Of a DNA stretch of 64,000 nt, positions 20,573-29,941 are shown one piece after another. The stretch spans positions 17,596 through 81,595 of the forward strand of contig JAAANZ010000031.1 of assembly GCA_009909065.1 (NCBI GenBank), in the 5' to 3' direction. Origin of the DNA: Alphaproteobacteria bacterium. GTDB taxonomy: Bacteria > Pseudomonadota > Alphaproteobacteria > Caulobacterales > Hyphomonadaceae. The position numbers and the translations under genes were made by a program. Within the stretch, counting starts at the first letter, position 1, and the number at the start of each line of letters is the position of its first letter. A model generated the notes under the pieces. The model was given only the letters and a program-made list of their open reading frames with translations, did not search any database and had not been told where the DNA came from.

Positions 20573-20836
20573 TCAGGTTTTGCGACGACGCTCGCTTCGC
20601 CAGATGCGCAGGAAGGCGGCCGCCCAGCGGCGCTCCTGGAAGATCAGCGTCTTGGTCACGACGCCATTCCCGCCATGCCGCGTCTTGACCATGATGTCCG
20701 GGGCGTCGCTGTCTTCATGGCGTTCCTCCGGGTTGCACATATATTGTCGCCACTTGGCATAGGCTTCGATCGCGCTGGCGAGAACGAGTTCATCGCGCGG
20801 GCGCTCCACTCCCAGATTGACAACAACATCAGACAT
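20573..20836 (-). CDS. Hypothetical protein
   Basis: MSDVVVNLGVERPRDELVLASAIEAYAKWRQYMCNPEERHEDSDAPDIMVKTRHGGNGVVTKTLIFQERRWAAAFLRIWRSERRRKT. Confidence 0.6.
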   Translation of the reverse strand: MSDVVVNLGVERPRDELVLASAIEAYAKWRQYMCNPEERHEDSDAPDIMVKTRHGGNGVVTKTLIFQERRWAAAFLRIWRSERRRKT

Positions 20837-21031
20837 ATTCGTCACCCCTGCCTTTTCGTTAACATAGGGTAATCGCGGCGCTGCAGCAAAATCAATCCAC
20901 CCATCGGGGAATTTCTGGCCGTCCACTCGCGCAGACGATTTCCTGCCTTTTCCGGCAGTTTCGCCAACGTGCCGCAGTTGAGATCGATTCGCACAACCCC
21001 TAACTTGGACGAGTCACACGGAGCGATTTTC

Positions 21032-22115
21032 ATGCCGACCTCATTCCCGCTGCGGCCTGTGCGTCATGCCGCGATCTTCCTGCTGTCCATCCTCTCACTG
21101 CATGCATGTTCCGCGCCAGACACGGGCCAGGGCAATGAGTCCGGCACCGTCGCGGGGCAGGTGGTGAATGTCTATTCGACACGGCATTACGACTCCGACC
21201 AGCGTCTCTATGAGGCCTTCGAGGACGAGACGGGCATCGAGGTGCGCACGCGCGAAGCCGGCGCCGCGCAACTCCTGGAAACCATGATTGCCGAAGGCGA
21301 GAACAGCCCCGCCGACCTGGTGATCGCCGCCGATGCCGGAACGCTCTGGCGGTTCAAGCAGGCGGGCCTGACCGGGCCGATCGGTTCGAGGAAGCTCGAC
21401 GAGGTGATTCCGCCGCGCCTGCGCGGCGGCGACGGGCACTGGGTGGGCCTGGCCAAGCGTTATCGCGTGCTGGCCTATGATCCCGAACAGGTCGACGGCG
21501 ATTCGCTCGACGACATGACACGACATGACAGACCTCACCGATGAGCGGTTTACCGGCGAGATCTGTGCCCGCTCGAGCACGAATATCTACAATCTCTCGC
21601 TCCTCGGCGAGATCATCGCGCGGCGGGGCAGCGAGGCGGCCACCGAATGGGCGCAAGCGGTCAAAGACAATTTCGCGCGCGATCCCCAGGGCGGAGACAC
21701 CGCGCAGATCAAGGCCGTTGCCGCCGGAGCCTGCAGCGTGGCCATCGCGAATCATTATTACTGGGTGCGCCTGGCCGAAAGCGGCTCGGAGGCCGACAAT
21801 GAGGCCGCCGCGGCAACCGAGCTCGCCTTCGTCTCGGCCGGTGACGGCGTGCATACCAATGTCACCGGGGCCGCCATGGCCGCCAATGCCCCCAACCGCG
21901 ACGCCGCGCGCGCCTTGATCGAATTCCTCGCTACACCGCAGGGGCAGTCTCTTCTGGTTACCGAGACGAAGGAATTCCCGGTGATCGAGGGCGCCGAACA
22001 GCCGGAAGGGCTGGAAAGACTGCCGGAATTCCAGGAAAGCCAGCTTGATCTCGGCGTGCTCGGCGAAAACCAGACCCAGGCCCAGAAGATCTTCGACCGG
22101 GTCGGCTGGAAGTGA
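21032..22115 (+). CDS. fbpA: Iron ABC transporter substrate-binding lipoprotein (FbpA-type), frameshifted by a 10-nt tandem duplication
   Basis: LSLHACSAP lipobox; VVNVYSTRHYDSDQRLYEAFEDETGIEV; VDGDSLDDMT | DLTDERFTGEICARSSTNIYNLSLL. Confidence 0.92.
21511..21530. repeat. Exact tandem duplication cgacatgaca x2 (10 nt)
   Basis: attcgctcga|cgacatgaca|cgacatgaca|gacctcaccg. Confidence 0.98.
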
Positions 22116-23728
22116 GGTCAACGCACACACCCGGCCGATTCCGCCTGCCGGGCGTGTCGCTGGCCGACCTTCCCGGCCTCCTCACCGGCCTGGTCATCGG
22201 CGCGCCGCTTCTTGCAGCCCTGCTGACCGGCTTGCTCGCCGGAGGCGGCGAGGCCTGGGAGCATATCGTGGCGACCGGACTTGCCGGCTATTCAGCCGGA
22301 ACGCTGGCAACGCTTGCGCTGACGTCCGGGTTGATCCTGCTGACCGCGGTGCCGGCGGCCTGGCTGGTCACCATGTACCGTTTTCCCGGGCGCGGCCTGT
22401 TTGAATGGCTCCTGATCCTGCCACTGGCGGCGCCCGGCTATGTGCTCGCCTTTGCCTATGCCGACCTTCTCAGCGTTGCCGGTCCGGTCCAGTCGGCCCT
22501 GCGCGACATGACCGGGCTCGGCGCGCGCGACTACTGGTTTCCAAACATCAATTCCCTGCCCGGCCTCGGTTTCGTGCTGGCCGGGGCGCTTTATCCCTAT
22601 GTCTATCTCACCGCGCGCGCGGCCTTCACGACGACATCGATCTGCGCGCTGGACGCGGCGCGCACGCTCGGCGCGAGGCCGCGGCGGGTCTTCCTGTCGG
22701 TTGCCGTTCCCACGGCGCGCCCCGCCATCGCGGCCGGCCTCGCGCTGGCGCTCATGGAAGCAGCCGCCGATTATGGCGCGGCTTCCTTTCTCGGCGTGCA
22801 GACGCTGACCGTCGGCCTTGTGAAAGCCTGGTCGAGTTTCGGCGACGCCGGCGCGGCGGCCCGGATGGCGCTGATCCTGCTGGCGATTGCCCTGCTCCTG
22901 CAGGCACTTGAACGGATCGAGCGCGGCGAGGCCGGCAGCGAAGCCACCTCGAAACGCTGGCAGGTGATCGATCGCCAGAAACTGACCGGGCCTGCCGCGC
23001 TGGGCGCTTTCACGCTGTGCCTCGGCATTTTCGCCTGGGGGTTTGCGGTGCCGATCGCGCGTCTTGTCTGGCTGTCGGCGGAAACCGGCGCGCCGGTCGC
23101 CAGCATCTGGCAGGCGCTTTCCAACTCCGTCACGCTGGCTTTCATCGCGGCGGCCATCGGTTTTCTGGCCGGCCTCGTGATCGCGCTCGGCGTCCACACA
23201 CGCCGGCCGGGTGCGCGACTGGCACGGATCGCGGCGGCGGGGGGCTATGCCGTGCCGGGCGCCGTGCTTGCGCTGGGCGGGCTCATCGTGCTCGAGCGGC
23301 TGGGCCTTGGCCTTGTCGGCCCGCTCGCCCTCGGGGTGCTGATCTGGATCTATGTCAGCCGCTTTTCCGCCGCCGGGGCGCAGCCGATGGAAGCCGCGCT
23401 TGCCCGCGCGCCCGCCTCGATGGGACAGGCCGCGCGCTCGCTGGGCGCCGCGCCGCTGCGACGGGTGCGCGAGGTGGATCTTCCCGTCGCCCTTTCCGGC
23501 GCGCTGGTCGGCGGACTGATCCTGTTTGTCGAGATCCTCAAGGAATTGCCGGCGACGCTGATGCTGCGCCCGTTCAACTGGGACACTCTGGCCGTGCGCG
23601 CCTATGCCTATGCCTCCGACGAGCGCCTCGCGGCCGCCGCCCTGCCCTGCCTGATGATCACCGGAGCCGGGCTCGTCCCGGTCATCTTCCTGTCCTGGCG
23701 CCTGTCGCGCGCGCGGCCGGGGAGCTGA
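22112..23728 (+). CDS. fbpB: Iron(III) ABC transporter permease (FbpB-type, two permease domains)
   Basis: 538 aa; LDAARTLGARPRRVFLSVAVPTARPAIAAGLALALMEAAADYGAASFLGV; second EAA-like GQAARSLGAAPLRRVREVDLPVALSGAL. Confidence 0.93.
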   Translation: MRSTHTPGRFRLPGVSLADLPGLLTGLVIGAPLLAALLTGLLAGGGEAWEHIVATGLAGYSAGTLATLALTSGLILLTAVPAAWLVTMYRFPGRGLFEWLLILPLAAPGYVLAFAYADLLSVAGPVQSALRDMTGLGARDYWFPNINSLPGLGFVLAGALYPYVYLTARAAFTTTSICALDAARTLGARPRRVFLSVAVPTARPAIAAGLALALMEAAADYGAASFLGVQTLTVGLVKAWSSFGDAGAAARMALILLAIALLLQALERIERGEAGSEATSKRWQVIDRQKLTGPAALGAFTLCLGIFAWGFAVPIARLVWLSAETGAPVASIWQALSNSVTLAFIAAAIGFLAGLVIALGVHTRRPGARLARIAAAGGYAVPGAVLALGGLIVLERLGLGLVGPLALGVLIWIYVSRFSAAGAQPMEAALARAPASMGQAARSLGAAPLRRVREVDLPVALSGALVGGLILFVEILKELPATLMLRPFNWDTLAVRAYAYASDERLAAAALPCLMITGAGLVPVIFLSWRLSRARPGS

Positions 23729-23730
23729 GA

Positions 23731-24771
23731 ATGGCCGGTGAGGAGCTTATCGCGGAGGGCGTTTCGCGTCTCTATGACGGCGAGCGGGTCGTCGACCGCG
23801 CCAGCCTGACGCTGCGCCCCGGACGGATTTTCGCGCTGGTCGGCGCCTCAGGGGCCGGCAAATCGACCCTTTTGCGCCTCCTGGCCGGACTGGAGCCGGT
23901 GGACGAGGGCGAGGTGCGGATCGGACAGGAACGGCTCTCGCGCCCGGGCCAGACCGTGCCGCCCGAGCAGCGCCGGACGGGGCTGATTTTCCAGGATTTC
24001 GCCTTGTTTCCGCACATGACCGCCCTGCAGAATGTGCGTTTCGGCCTTGCCGGCCGCCCGCGCGGAGAGGCCGATCGCGAGGCCCGGCGCTGGCTTTCCC
24101 GTCTTTCCCGTCTCGGTCTCGAGGACCGTGCCGAAGCTTACCCTCACCAGCTTTCCGGCGGTGAACAACAGCGTATCGCCATTGCCCGCGCCCTTGCCGC
24201 GCGGCCGGCGGCGATCCTGATGGATGAGCCCTTTTCCGGCCTCGATCCGACCCTGCGCGCCGGGGTCGCCGATACCGCGCTGGCCGCCATCAGGGAGAGC
24301 GCCATTCCGGCACTGCTTGTCAGCCATGACGCGCCGGCGGCGATGGAATCGGCTGATGACCTGGCCGTGATGCGTGACGGGCGGATCATCCAGCAGGCCA
24401 CCCCGCGAGAGATTTATGAACACCCGGTCGATGCCGGCGTGGCGGCCGCGCTGGGCCAGGTCAACCGACTCGCCACTGACTCCCTGCCGGGCGGGCTGTT
24501 GCCGGCCGGCATGACCGCGCCGCCGGGCACGATTCTGTGTATCCGCGAGGAAGCCGTGCAAATCGCGCCAGAGGGCCCGGCGGTCGCACGCGTGACCCGC
24601 AGCGCCTTTGCCGGCGCGATGACCCGACTGGAACTCGATATCGCCGGCACGCGGCTGACGGCACGTGTGTCGAGCGGGCAGGCGCCGGCGACCGGCGACA
24701 CGGTCGCCGTGGCGCTCGACCCGCGGCTAAGCTTCGTTTTTGCCGGCGAAACGGGCCAGCCAGCCATCTGA
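23731..24771 (+). CDS. fbpC: Iron ABC transporter ATP-binding protein (FbpC-type)
   Basis: [46 protein letters not shown]. Confidence 0.94.
   Translation: MAGEELIAEGVSRLYDGERVVDRASLTLRPGRIFALVGASGAGKSTLLRLLAGLEPVDEGEVRIGQERLSRPGQTVPPEQRRTGLIFQDFALFPHMTALQNVRFGLAGRPRGEADREARRWLSRLSRLGLEDRAEAYPHQLSGGEQQRIAIARALAARPAAILMDEPFSGLDPTLRAGVADTALAAIRESAIPALLVSHDAPAAMESADDLAVMRDGRIIQQATPREIYEHPVDAGVAAALGQVNRLATDSLPGGLLPAGMTAPPGTILCIREEAVQIAPEGPAVARVTRSAFAGAMTRLELDIAGTRLTARVSSGQAPATGDTVAVALDPRLSFVFAGETGQPAI
24094..24111. repeat. In-frame tandem duplication ctttcccgt x2 (9 nt) in fbpC
   Basis: tgg|ctttcccgt|ctttcccgt|ctcggtctc gives [20 protein letters not shown], versus the usual WLxRLGL spacing. Confidence 0.8.
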
Positions 24772-24864
24772 AATTTCCGTTATACCTGCCTGCGGGGGCT
24801 CGCCATTCCGGCGCGCGGCTCTTAACTTGTGCCATGGCGGGATAATGGAAAGGACCTCACGGAC

Positions 24865-26241
24865 ATGGCCAATCTCATCTCCCGTAGCCTCATTGCCGCG
24901 CTGATCGCCTGTCTCGCCTCGGCCGGCGCCCATGCGCAGGGCCTTATCCGCGATACCGAGATCGAGCATACGCTGCGCGACTGGACCGACCCGATCCTGG
25001 AGGTCGCCGGCCTGCGGCCCGATGATGTCGATCTCTACATCATCAACGACCCGTCCCTGAACGCCTTCGTGGCCAACGGCAAGAATATCCACCTGCACAC
25101 CGGCCTGATCATTGCCGCGGAATCGCCGGGCCAGATCAAGGGCGTGATCGGCCATGAGACCTGCCATATCGCCTGCGGTCATACCATCACCCGCACGCGC
25201 GCCGCTGAAGTCTCGATGCGCCCGGCGCTCGTGTCCATCGGGCTCGGCGTGCTGGCCATGGCCGCAGGCGCGGGCGATGCCGGCGCGGCGTTGATCGCCT
25301 CGTCACAGCAATTCGCGGCCCTGAATTTCTTCAAGCACACACGCGCCGAGGAAGCGGCCGCCGACCAGGCAGCCGTCGCCTATCTGGAACAGCTGGGCCA
25401 GTCACCGCGCGGGCTCGTCGAGTTCTTCGAGAATTACCGCTATCAGGAAGTGCTTTCCGAGGCGCGCCGCTATCCCTATTTCCGCGCCCATCCGCTGGCG
25501 TCCGAGCGGATCCGCACCACCCGCCAGCTTGCCGAGGAAACGGGTCTGATGGATGTCGAGCCCGACCCGGAAACGGTGCGTGAATTCGAGATGATGCAGG
25601 CCAAGCTGATCGGGTTCCTTGAACCGGCCGCGCAGGTCTATCGCGAATACCCGCGCAGTGACGACAGTGCCCCGGCGCGGTATGCCCGGGCCATAGCCGC
25701 CATGCAGGCCGCCGACATCTCCACGGCGCTGTCGCAGGTCAATTCCCTGATCGAACAGTCACCGGACAATCCCTATTTCCACGAACTCAAGGGCCAGATC
25801 CTGTTCGAAAGCGGCCGTGTCGAGGAATCGGTGGGCCCGCACAAGCGCGCCAATGAACTGATGCCGGACCAGCCCCTGCTCCTGATCAATCTCGGCCGTT
25901 CGCTCATCGCACGCGGTGAGCCGGGAGACATTGCCGACGGTGAGGAGGCGCTGCGCGATGCGCTCATCGCCGAGCCGCACAATGCCTTTGCCTGGCAGAA
26001 TCTCGCCATCGCGCTGGAAAAACAGGACAAACGGGCCGAAGCCAAGCTCGCCACCGCCGAGGCGGCCTACAATGTCGGCGACCTTCCGCGCGCCAACGCC
26101 TTTGCCGGGCGCGCGATCAAGGATCTTGAAAGCGGCACGACTTTGCACAGGCGCGCCTCCGACATCCTGGCCATCACCGACCCCCGCCTGCCGGAGAACC
26201 GCGACATCTATCGCCGCCAGCAGCGTCGCCCCCAGCGCTGA
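24865..26241 (+). CDS. M48 family metalloprotease with TPR-like C-terminus (BepA-like)
   Basis: GVIGHETCHIACGH zinc motif; signal peptide; FFKHTRAEEAAADQAAVAYLEQLG. Confidence 0.92.
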   Translation: MANLISRSLIAALIACLASAGAHAQGLIRDTEIEHTLRDWTDPILEVAGLRPDDVDLYIINDPSLNAFVANGKNIHLHTGLIIAAESPGQIKGVIGHETCHIACGHTITRTRAAEVSMRPALVSIGLGVLAMAAGAGDAGAALIASSQQFAALNFFKHTRAEEAAADQAAVAYLEQLGQSPRGLVEFFENYRYQEVLSEARRYPYFRAHPLASERIRTTRQLAEETGLMDVEPDPETVREFEMMQAKLIGFLEPAAQVYREYPRSDDSAPARYARAIAAMQAADISTALSQVNSLIEQSPDNPYFHELKGQILFESGRVEESVGPHKRANELMPDQPLLLINLGRSLIARGEPGDIADGEEALRDALIAEPHNAFAWQNLAIALEKQDKRAEAKLATAEAAYNVGDLPRANAFAGRAIKDLESGTTLHRRASDILAITDPRLPENRDIYRRQQRRPQR

Positions 26242-26351
26242 CAATCACGTATTCGTCAATGGCTCTGAAAGCGCCAGGGCATGGACCCGCGCGCATTTCA
26301 CTGCCAAATCTGCGAGCCGTCATTCAAACACTCAGATCAGGATTTTGCCCG

Positions 26352-27098
26352 ATGACACGTTCCTTCTCCGTCGCTATCGCCTTCGGTGCGCTGGCCCTGA
26401 CCCCGGCCTGCGCCGAGCGCACCGCGGCTGCGGACTCGGAAGTGATGACCCGCGCACAGGTCGAGACAATCGTGCGCGACTACATCATGGAAAACCCGGA
26501 AATCATCGAGGAAGCGCTGGTCGAACTGGGCGAGCGCCAGCGCCAGCAGGAAGCTGAAGCCGCGCGCCAGTCGATCCTCGACAACAGGGATGCGCTCTAC
26601 AACCAGGCCGGCGATCCGGCCATAGGCCCCGAGGATGCCGCGGTGACCGTGGTGGAATTCTTCGATTATCGCTGCGGCTATTGCAAGCGTTCGCTCGATT
26701 TCGTTGCGGGCCTGCCGGCAAAGCATGACGGCCAGGTGCGCGTGGTGTTCAAGGAATACCCGATTCTCAGCCCGCAAAGCCGCCAGGCCGCGCTCGCCGC
26801 GCTCGCCGCCAAGGAGCAGGGCCTTTATTTCGAGATGCACACCGCGCTGATGGAATCCGACACGAAGCTCAGCGATGAGGATATCGACACGATTGCCGAA
26901 GCCGCCGGTGTCGATGTCGCGAAAATGCGCGCCGACATGGAATCCAAGGCGGTGCGGCAGGAACTCTCGCAGATGAGTGAACTGGCCCGCGATCTCGGGG
27001 TGACGGGAACCCCCGCCTTCTTCATCGGGGAGGAAGCGATCCAGGGCGCGAACACGCCGAAAATCACGCAGGTGATCGAGGACAAGCTGGAGGGCTGA
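26352..27098 (+). CDS. DsbA family thioredoxin-domain protein (Com1-like)
   Basis: VVEFFDYRCGYCKRSLDF; VRVVFKEYPIL; VTGTPAFFIGEEAIQGA. Confidence 0.93.
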   Translation: MTRSFSVAIAFGALALTPACAERTAAADSEVMTRAQVETIVRDYIMENPEIIEEALVELGERQRQQEAEAARQSILDNRDALYNQAGDPAIGPEDAAVTVVEFFDYRCGYCKRSLDFVAGLPAKHDGQVRVVFKEYPILSPQSRQAALAALAAKEQGLYFEMHTALMESDTKLSDEDIDTIAEAAGVDVAKMRADMESKAVRQELSQMSELARDLGVTGTPAFFIGEEAIQGANTPKITQVIEDKLEG

Positions 27099-27104
27099 GG
27101 GCGA

Positions 27105-28646
27105 TCAGCCGCGCGGCACAGCGCCGATCCCTGCAAGGAAATCATCGGACAGGCGGCGCATCTCGGCCAGCTCGCCCTCATCCTTCTTTTCGAGATTCTT
27201 CATGACGAGACCCATGCGGCCATTCTCCTTCAGCCGCTCGCGATGGGTGTCGAGGAAAGTCCAGTAAAGATAGTTGAACGGACAGGCCCTTTCGCCGGTC
27301 CGGCGGGTCGGGCTGTAAACGCAGCTCGAGCAGAAATCCGACATCTTGTTGATATAATTGGCGCTGGCGGCATAGGGTTTCGAGGCCATGAGGCCGCCAT
27401 CGGCAAAGATGGCCATGCCATGCGTGTTGGGAAGCTCGACCCATTCATAGGCATCGGCATAGACGATCATGTACCATTCATTGACCTCGCCAGGATGGAT
27501 TCCCGCCAGCAGGGCGAAATTGCCCGTCACCATAAGGCGCTGGATATGATGGGAATAGGCATGGTCGCGGCTGTGAAGGACCGCTTCGCGCAGGCAGGCC
27601 ATGTCGGTCTCGCCGGTCCAGTAAAAGTCCGGCAGGGCCCGGTCGGCCCCGAAATGATTGGTCTCGCGGTAGCCGGGCATGCGCCACCAGTAGAGGCCGC
27701 GCACATATTCCCGCCAGCCGAGGATCTGGCGGATGAAGCCCTCGACGGCATTCAAAGGGGCATGGCCCCTCTTCCAGGCCGTCTCGGCGCGCCGGCAGAC
27801 ATCGAGAGGGTCCAGCAGGCCGAGATTGAGATAAGCTGACAGCAGCGAGTGCCAGAGAAACGCCTCCTGCCGGGCCATGGCGTCCTGAAAGTCGCCGAAA
27901 TTCGGCAGGATGTCATTGATGAAGTGGTCGCGCGCGGCCTCCGCCTCGCTGCGAGTGACCCCCCACCGGAACGCGCGCAAGGTCCCGAAGTGATCGGGAA
28001 ACCGTGTCTCGACCATGTCAATCACTTCGCGGGTGATCTTATCGGGGCGGAAATCGCGCCGGTGTGGCGTGTCCTTGCTGGCCGGAAGGGATCTGCGATT
28101 GTCCTGATCGAAATTCCAGGCGCCGCCGGCCGGTTTGTCACCTTCCATGAGCAGGCCGGTGCGCCGGCGCATGTCACGGTAGAAATACTCCATCCGCAGC
28201 GATTTGCGCCCCTCCGCCCAGTCGGCGAAATCACGGATTGATGCAATGAACCGGGTATCCTCACGCAGTTCGACCGGACAACCGAAATGGCCCTCCCATT
28301 CCTCCATGTCGGACAGGAGGCGCCATTCGCCCGGCCGGGTGACAATCACCCGCTCGATCCCGTCAATCTCGTCGAGGGTGCGCGCCGTCTGCGCTTTCAG
28401 GCTGCCTTCATTGCCGGGATCATCAAGGCGGACATAACGCACCTGCCAGCCCGCCTCGCGCAATTCCTCGGCGAAATGGCGCATGGCAGAGAAGACGAGC
28501 ACAAGCTTCTGCTTGTGATGGCGCACATAGGTCGCCTCGGACATGACCTCGGCCATCAGGACGGTGTCACGATCCGCGTCGGCGCCGTCGAGCGCTGCGA
28601 TATCCGGCGTCAGCTGGTCGCCGAGGATGAGGCGCAGGCTGGCCAC
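27105..28646 (-). CDS. Cryptochrome/photolyase family protein, FeS bacterial type (PhrB/CryB-like)
   Basis: LRLILGDQLT; MACLREAVLHSRDHAYSHHIQRLMVTGNFALLAG; FCSSCVYSPTRRTGERACPFNYLYWTFL; four Cys consistent with the FeS cluster. Confidence 0.95.
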   Translation of the reverse strand: MASLRLILGDQLTPDIAALDGADADRDTVLMAEVMSEATYVRHHKQKLVLVFSAMRHFAEELREAGWQVRYVRLDDPGNEGSLKAQTARTLDEIDGIERVIVTRPGEWRLLSDMEEWEGHFGCPVELREDTRFIASIRDFADWAEGRKSLRMEYFYRDMRRRTGLLMEGDKPAGGAWNFDQDNRRSLPASKDTPHRRDFRPDKITREVIDMVETRFPDHFGTLRAFRWGVTRSEAEAARDHFINDILPNFGDFQDAMARQEAFLWHSLLSAYLNLGLLDPLDVCRRAETAWKRGHAPLNAVEGFIRQILGWREYVRGLYWWRMPGYRETNHFGADRALPDFYWTGETDMACLREAVLHSRDHAYSHHIQRLMVTGNFALLAGIHPGEVNEWYMIVYADAYEWVELPNTHGMAIFADGGLMASKPYAASANYINKMSDFCSSCVYSPTRRTGERACPFNYLYWTFLDTHRERLKENGRMGLVMKNLEKKDEGELAEMRRLSDDFLAGIGAVPRG

Positions 28647-29337
28647 GCCTCAGTAGGGCTCGCCGCAGGACATAGTCGATCTTCTGGCCGCGCGCTTCGA
28701 AAGCCAGCTTCACCCAGCGGTCCTGATCGTCATACCAGAGCGTGACATCGATGTCGGAATCCATGAGGAATTTACGCGCCTCAACCGGCTCGCCTCCGGC
28801 CATGATAGTCTCCCGGCCGAGCGGCTGGACATCGACCTCGATCACCTCGCCGCTCTCGGTTGACAGGATCCGGTCGGTCTCGGTCTGCCAGATATTCCAG
28901 TGGCTGGCCGGGATGATCGTGGCCGGCAATTCGCCCTCGAACGCGGTTCCGTTCACTTCCAGACGGGGGCCGTCCCGCCGGGCGGTGACCGATTTGCGCG
29001 CGCCGTCATCATTCACTTCGCCCTCGACCGCCTGGATATAACCGTCCTGCCAGGTCTCGCGCGCATCCAGGCGATAGCGGAAAAGCGTGATCGGCCCGAG
29101 CCCGGCCCTGAGATCCACATCGATGACGGCTTCAAGCTGGCCGGCCGCGTTTTCCTCGAAGCGGACGATATGCGTGCCGAAATCGCTGCCCTGGCGATAG
29201 ACATCGAAATGGATCGTGTCGCCCGGCTCCGGCTGCCAGGCGAAATCCCGCGGTTCCATCCCGGCCGATGGGCTTTCCACAGTGTCGCCATGCGCGGCAT
29301 GTGCTCCCAGGCTGGCCGCCAGGGCGGCCACAGCCAT
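28567..29337 (-). CDS. DUF6134-like secreted protein (3' end may be frameshifted)
   Basis: MAVAALAASLGAHAAHG signal peptide; IHFDVYRQGSDFGTHIVRFE...ASHWNIWQTE...VTLWYDDQDRWVKLAFEARGQKIDYVL. Confidence 0.75.
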   Translation of the reverse strand: MAVAALAASLGAHAAHGDTVESPSAGMEPRDFAWQPEPGDTIHFDVYRQGSDFGTHIVRFEENAAGQLEAVIDVDLRAGLGPITLFRYRLDARETWQDGYIQAVEGEVNDDGARKSVTARRDGPRLEVNGTAFEGELPATIIPASHWNIWQTETDRILSTESGEVIEVDVQPLGRETIMAGGEPVEARKFLMDSDIDVTLWYDDQDRWVKLAFEARGQKIDYVLRRALLRRGQPAPHPRRPADAGYRSARRRRRGS

Positions 29338-29366
29338 GCGAAACAAATGTCGTGGACGTGAAAGGA

Positions 29367-29912
29367 TCAACTCAACCTCCAGAAGCGTTTGGGCGCGCGG
29401 GCAACAAAGCAGATGCAGGCTGTCGGCCCGCCCGCGCCGGGCCTGTGGGATTGCCCTGGCACCCCGATAACGAGATCGCCAACGGTAAAGTTTCCCTCCG
29501 CCACCTGCAGCTCGCCGCGCAGCACGACCGTGGCCTCGGTGACGGAATGGCCGTGAGCGGGAACGAACTGGCCCGGCTCAAGGCGCATGAAAGCTCCCCC
29601 GCGCACCCCCGCGCGGGCATGACGCACGCCCGAAAGCCCCCGCCGCCAGCGCAATTGGTCAAAGTCGCGTGCCAGTATGTCAGCTACCGGCAGATACGGC
29701 GTCTTTCTTGCCCTGCCACGGCGCGTTTCTTCGTCGCCCTTTACGGGCGCGGAATTTTCGAGCAGGGCCCCGCCGACCGCGTCCCAGACAGTCGCGACCT
29801 CCGCGCCCTGGCGGCTGAGATGGACATGCAGCTCGCCCGCCAGCATGAGCGCGGGCGGAAGGCTGCTGGTGGCATGGTCGAGCATGAAGGAATGATAGGC
29901 TGATTGGCTCAA
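29367..29912 (-). CDS. ChrR-like anti-sigma/cupin protein lacking the CxxC zinc ligands
   Basis: DHATSSLPPALMLAGELHVHLSRQGAEVATVWDAVGGALLENSAPV...LRWRRGLSGVRHA...PAHGHSVTEATVVLRGEL...GQSHRPGAGGPTACICFVARAPKRF. Confidence 0.8.
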   Translation of the reverse strand: MSQSAYHSFMLDHATSSLPPALMLAGELHVHLSRQGAEVATVWDAVGGALLENSAPVKGDEETRRGRARKTPYLPVADILARDFDQLRWRRGLSGVRHARAGVRGGAFMRLEPGQFVPAHGHSVTEATVVLRGELQVAEGNFTVGDLVIGVPGQSHRPGAGGPTACICFVARAPKRFWRLS

Positions 29913-29941
29913 GCTTTGGGTCCGTTCGGCGGTGTTTTCTC

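Noticed and set aside
29346-29369. Third TGATCC upstream of DUF6134 (minus strand)
   Set aside because: Formed by the chrR-like stop codon context; at N18 the sequence is TGTTTC, not a TAA-type -10.
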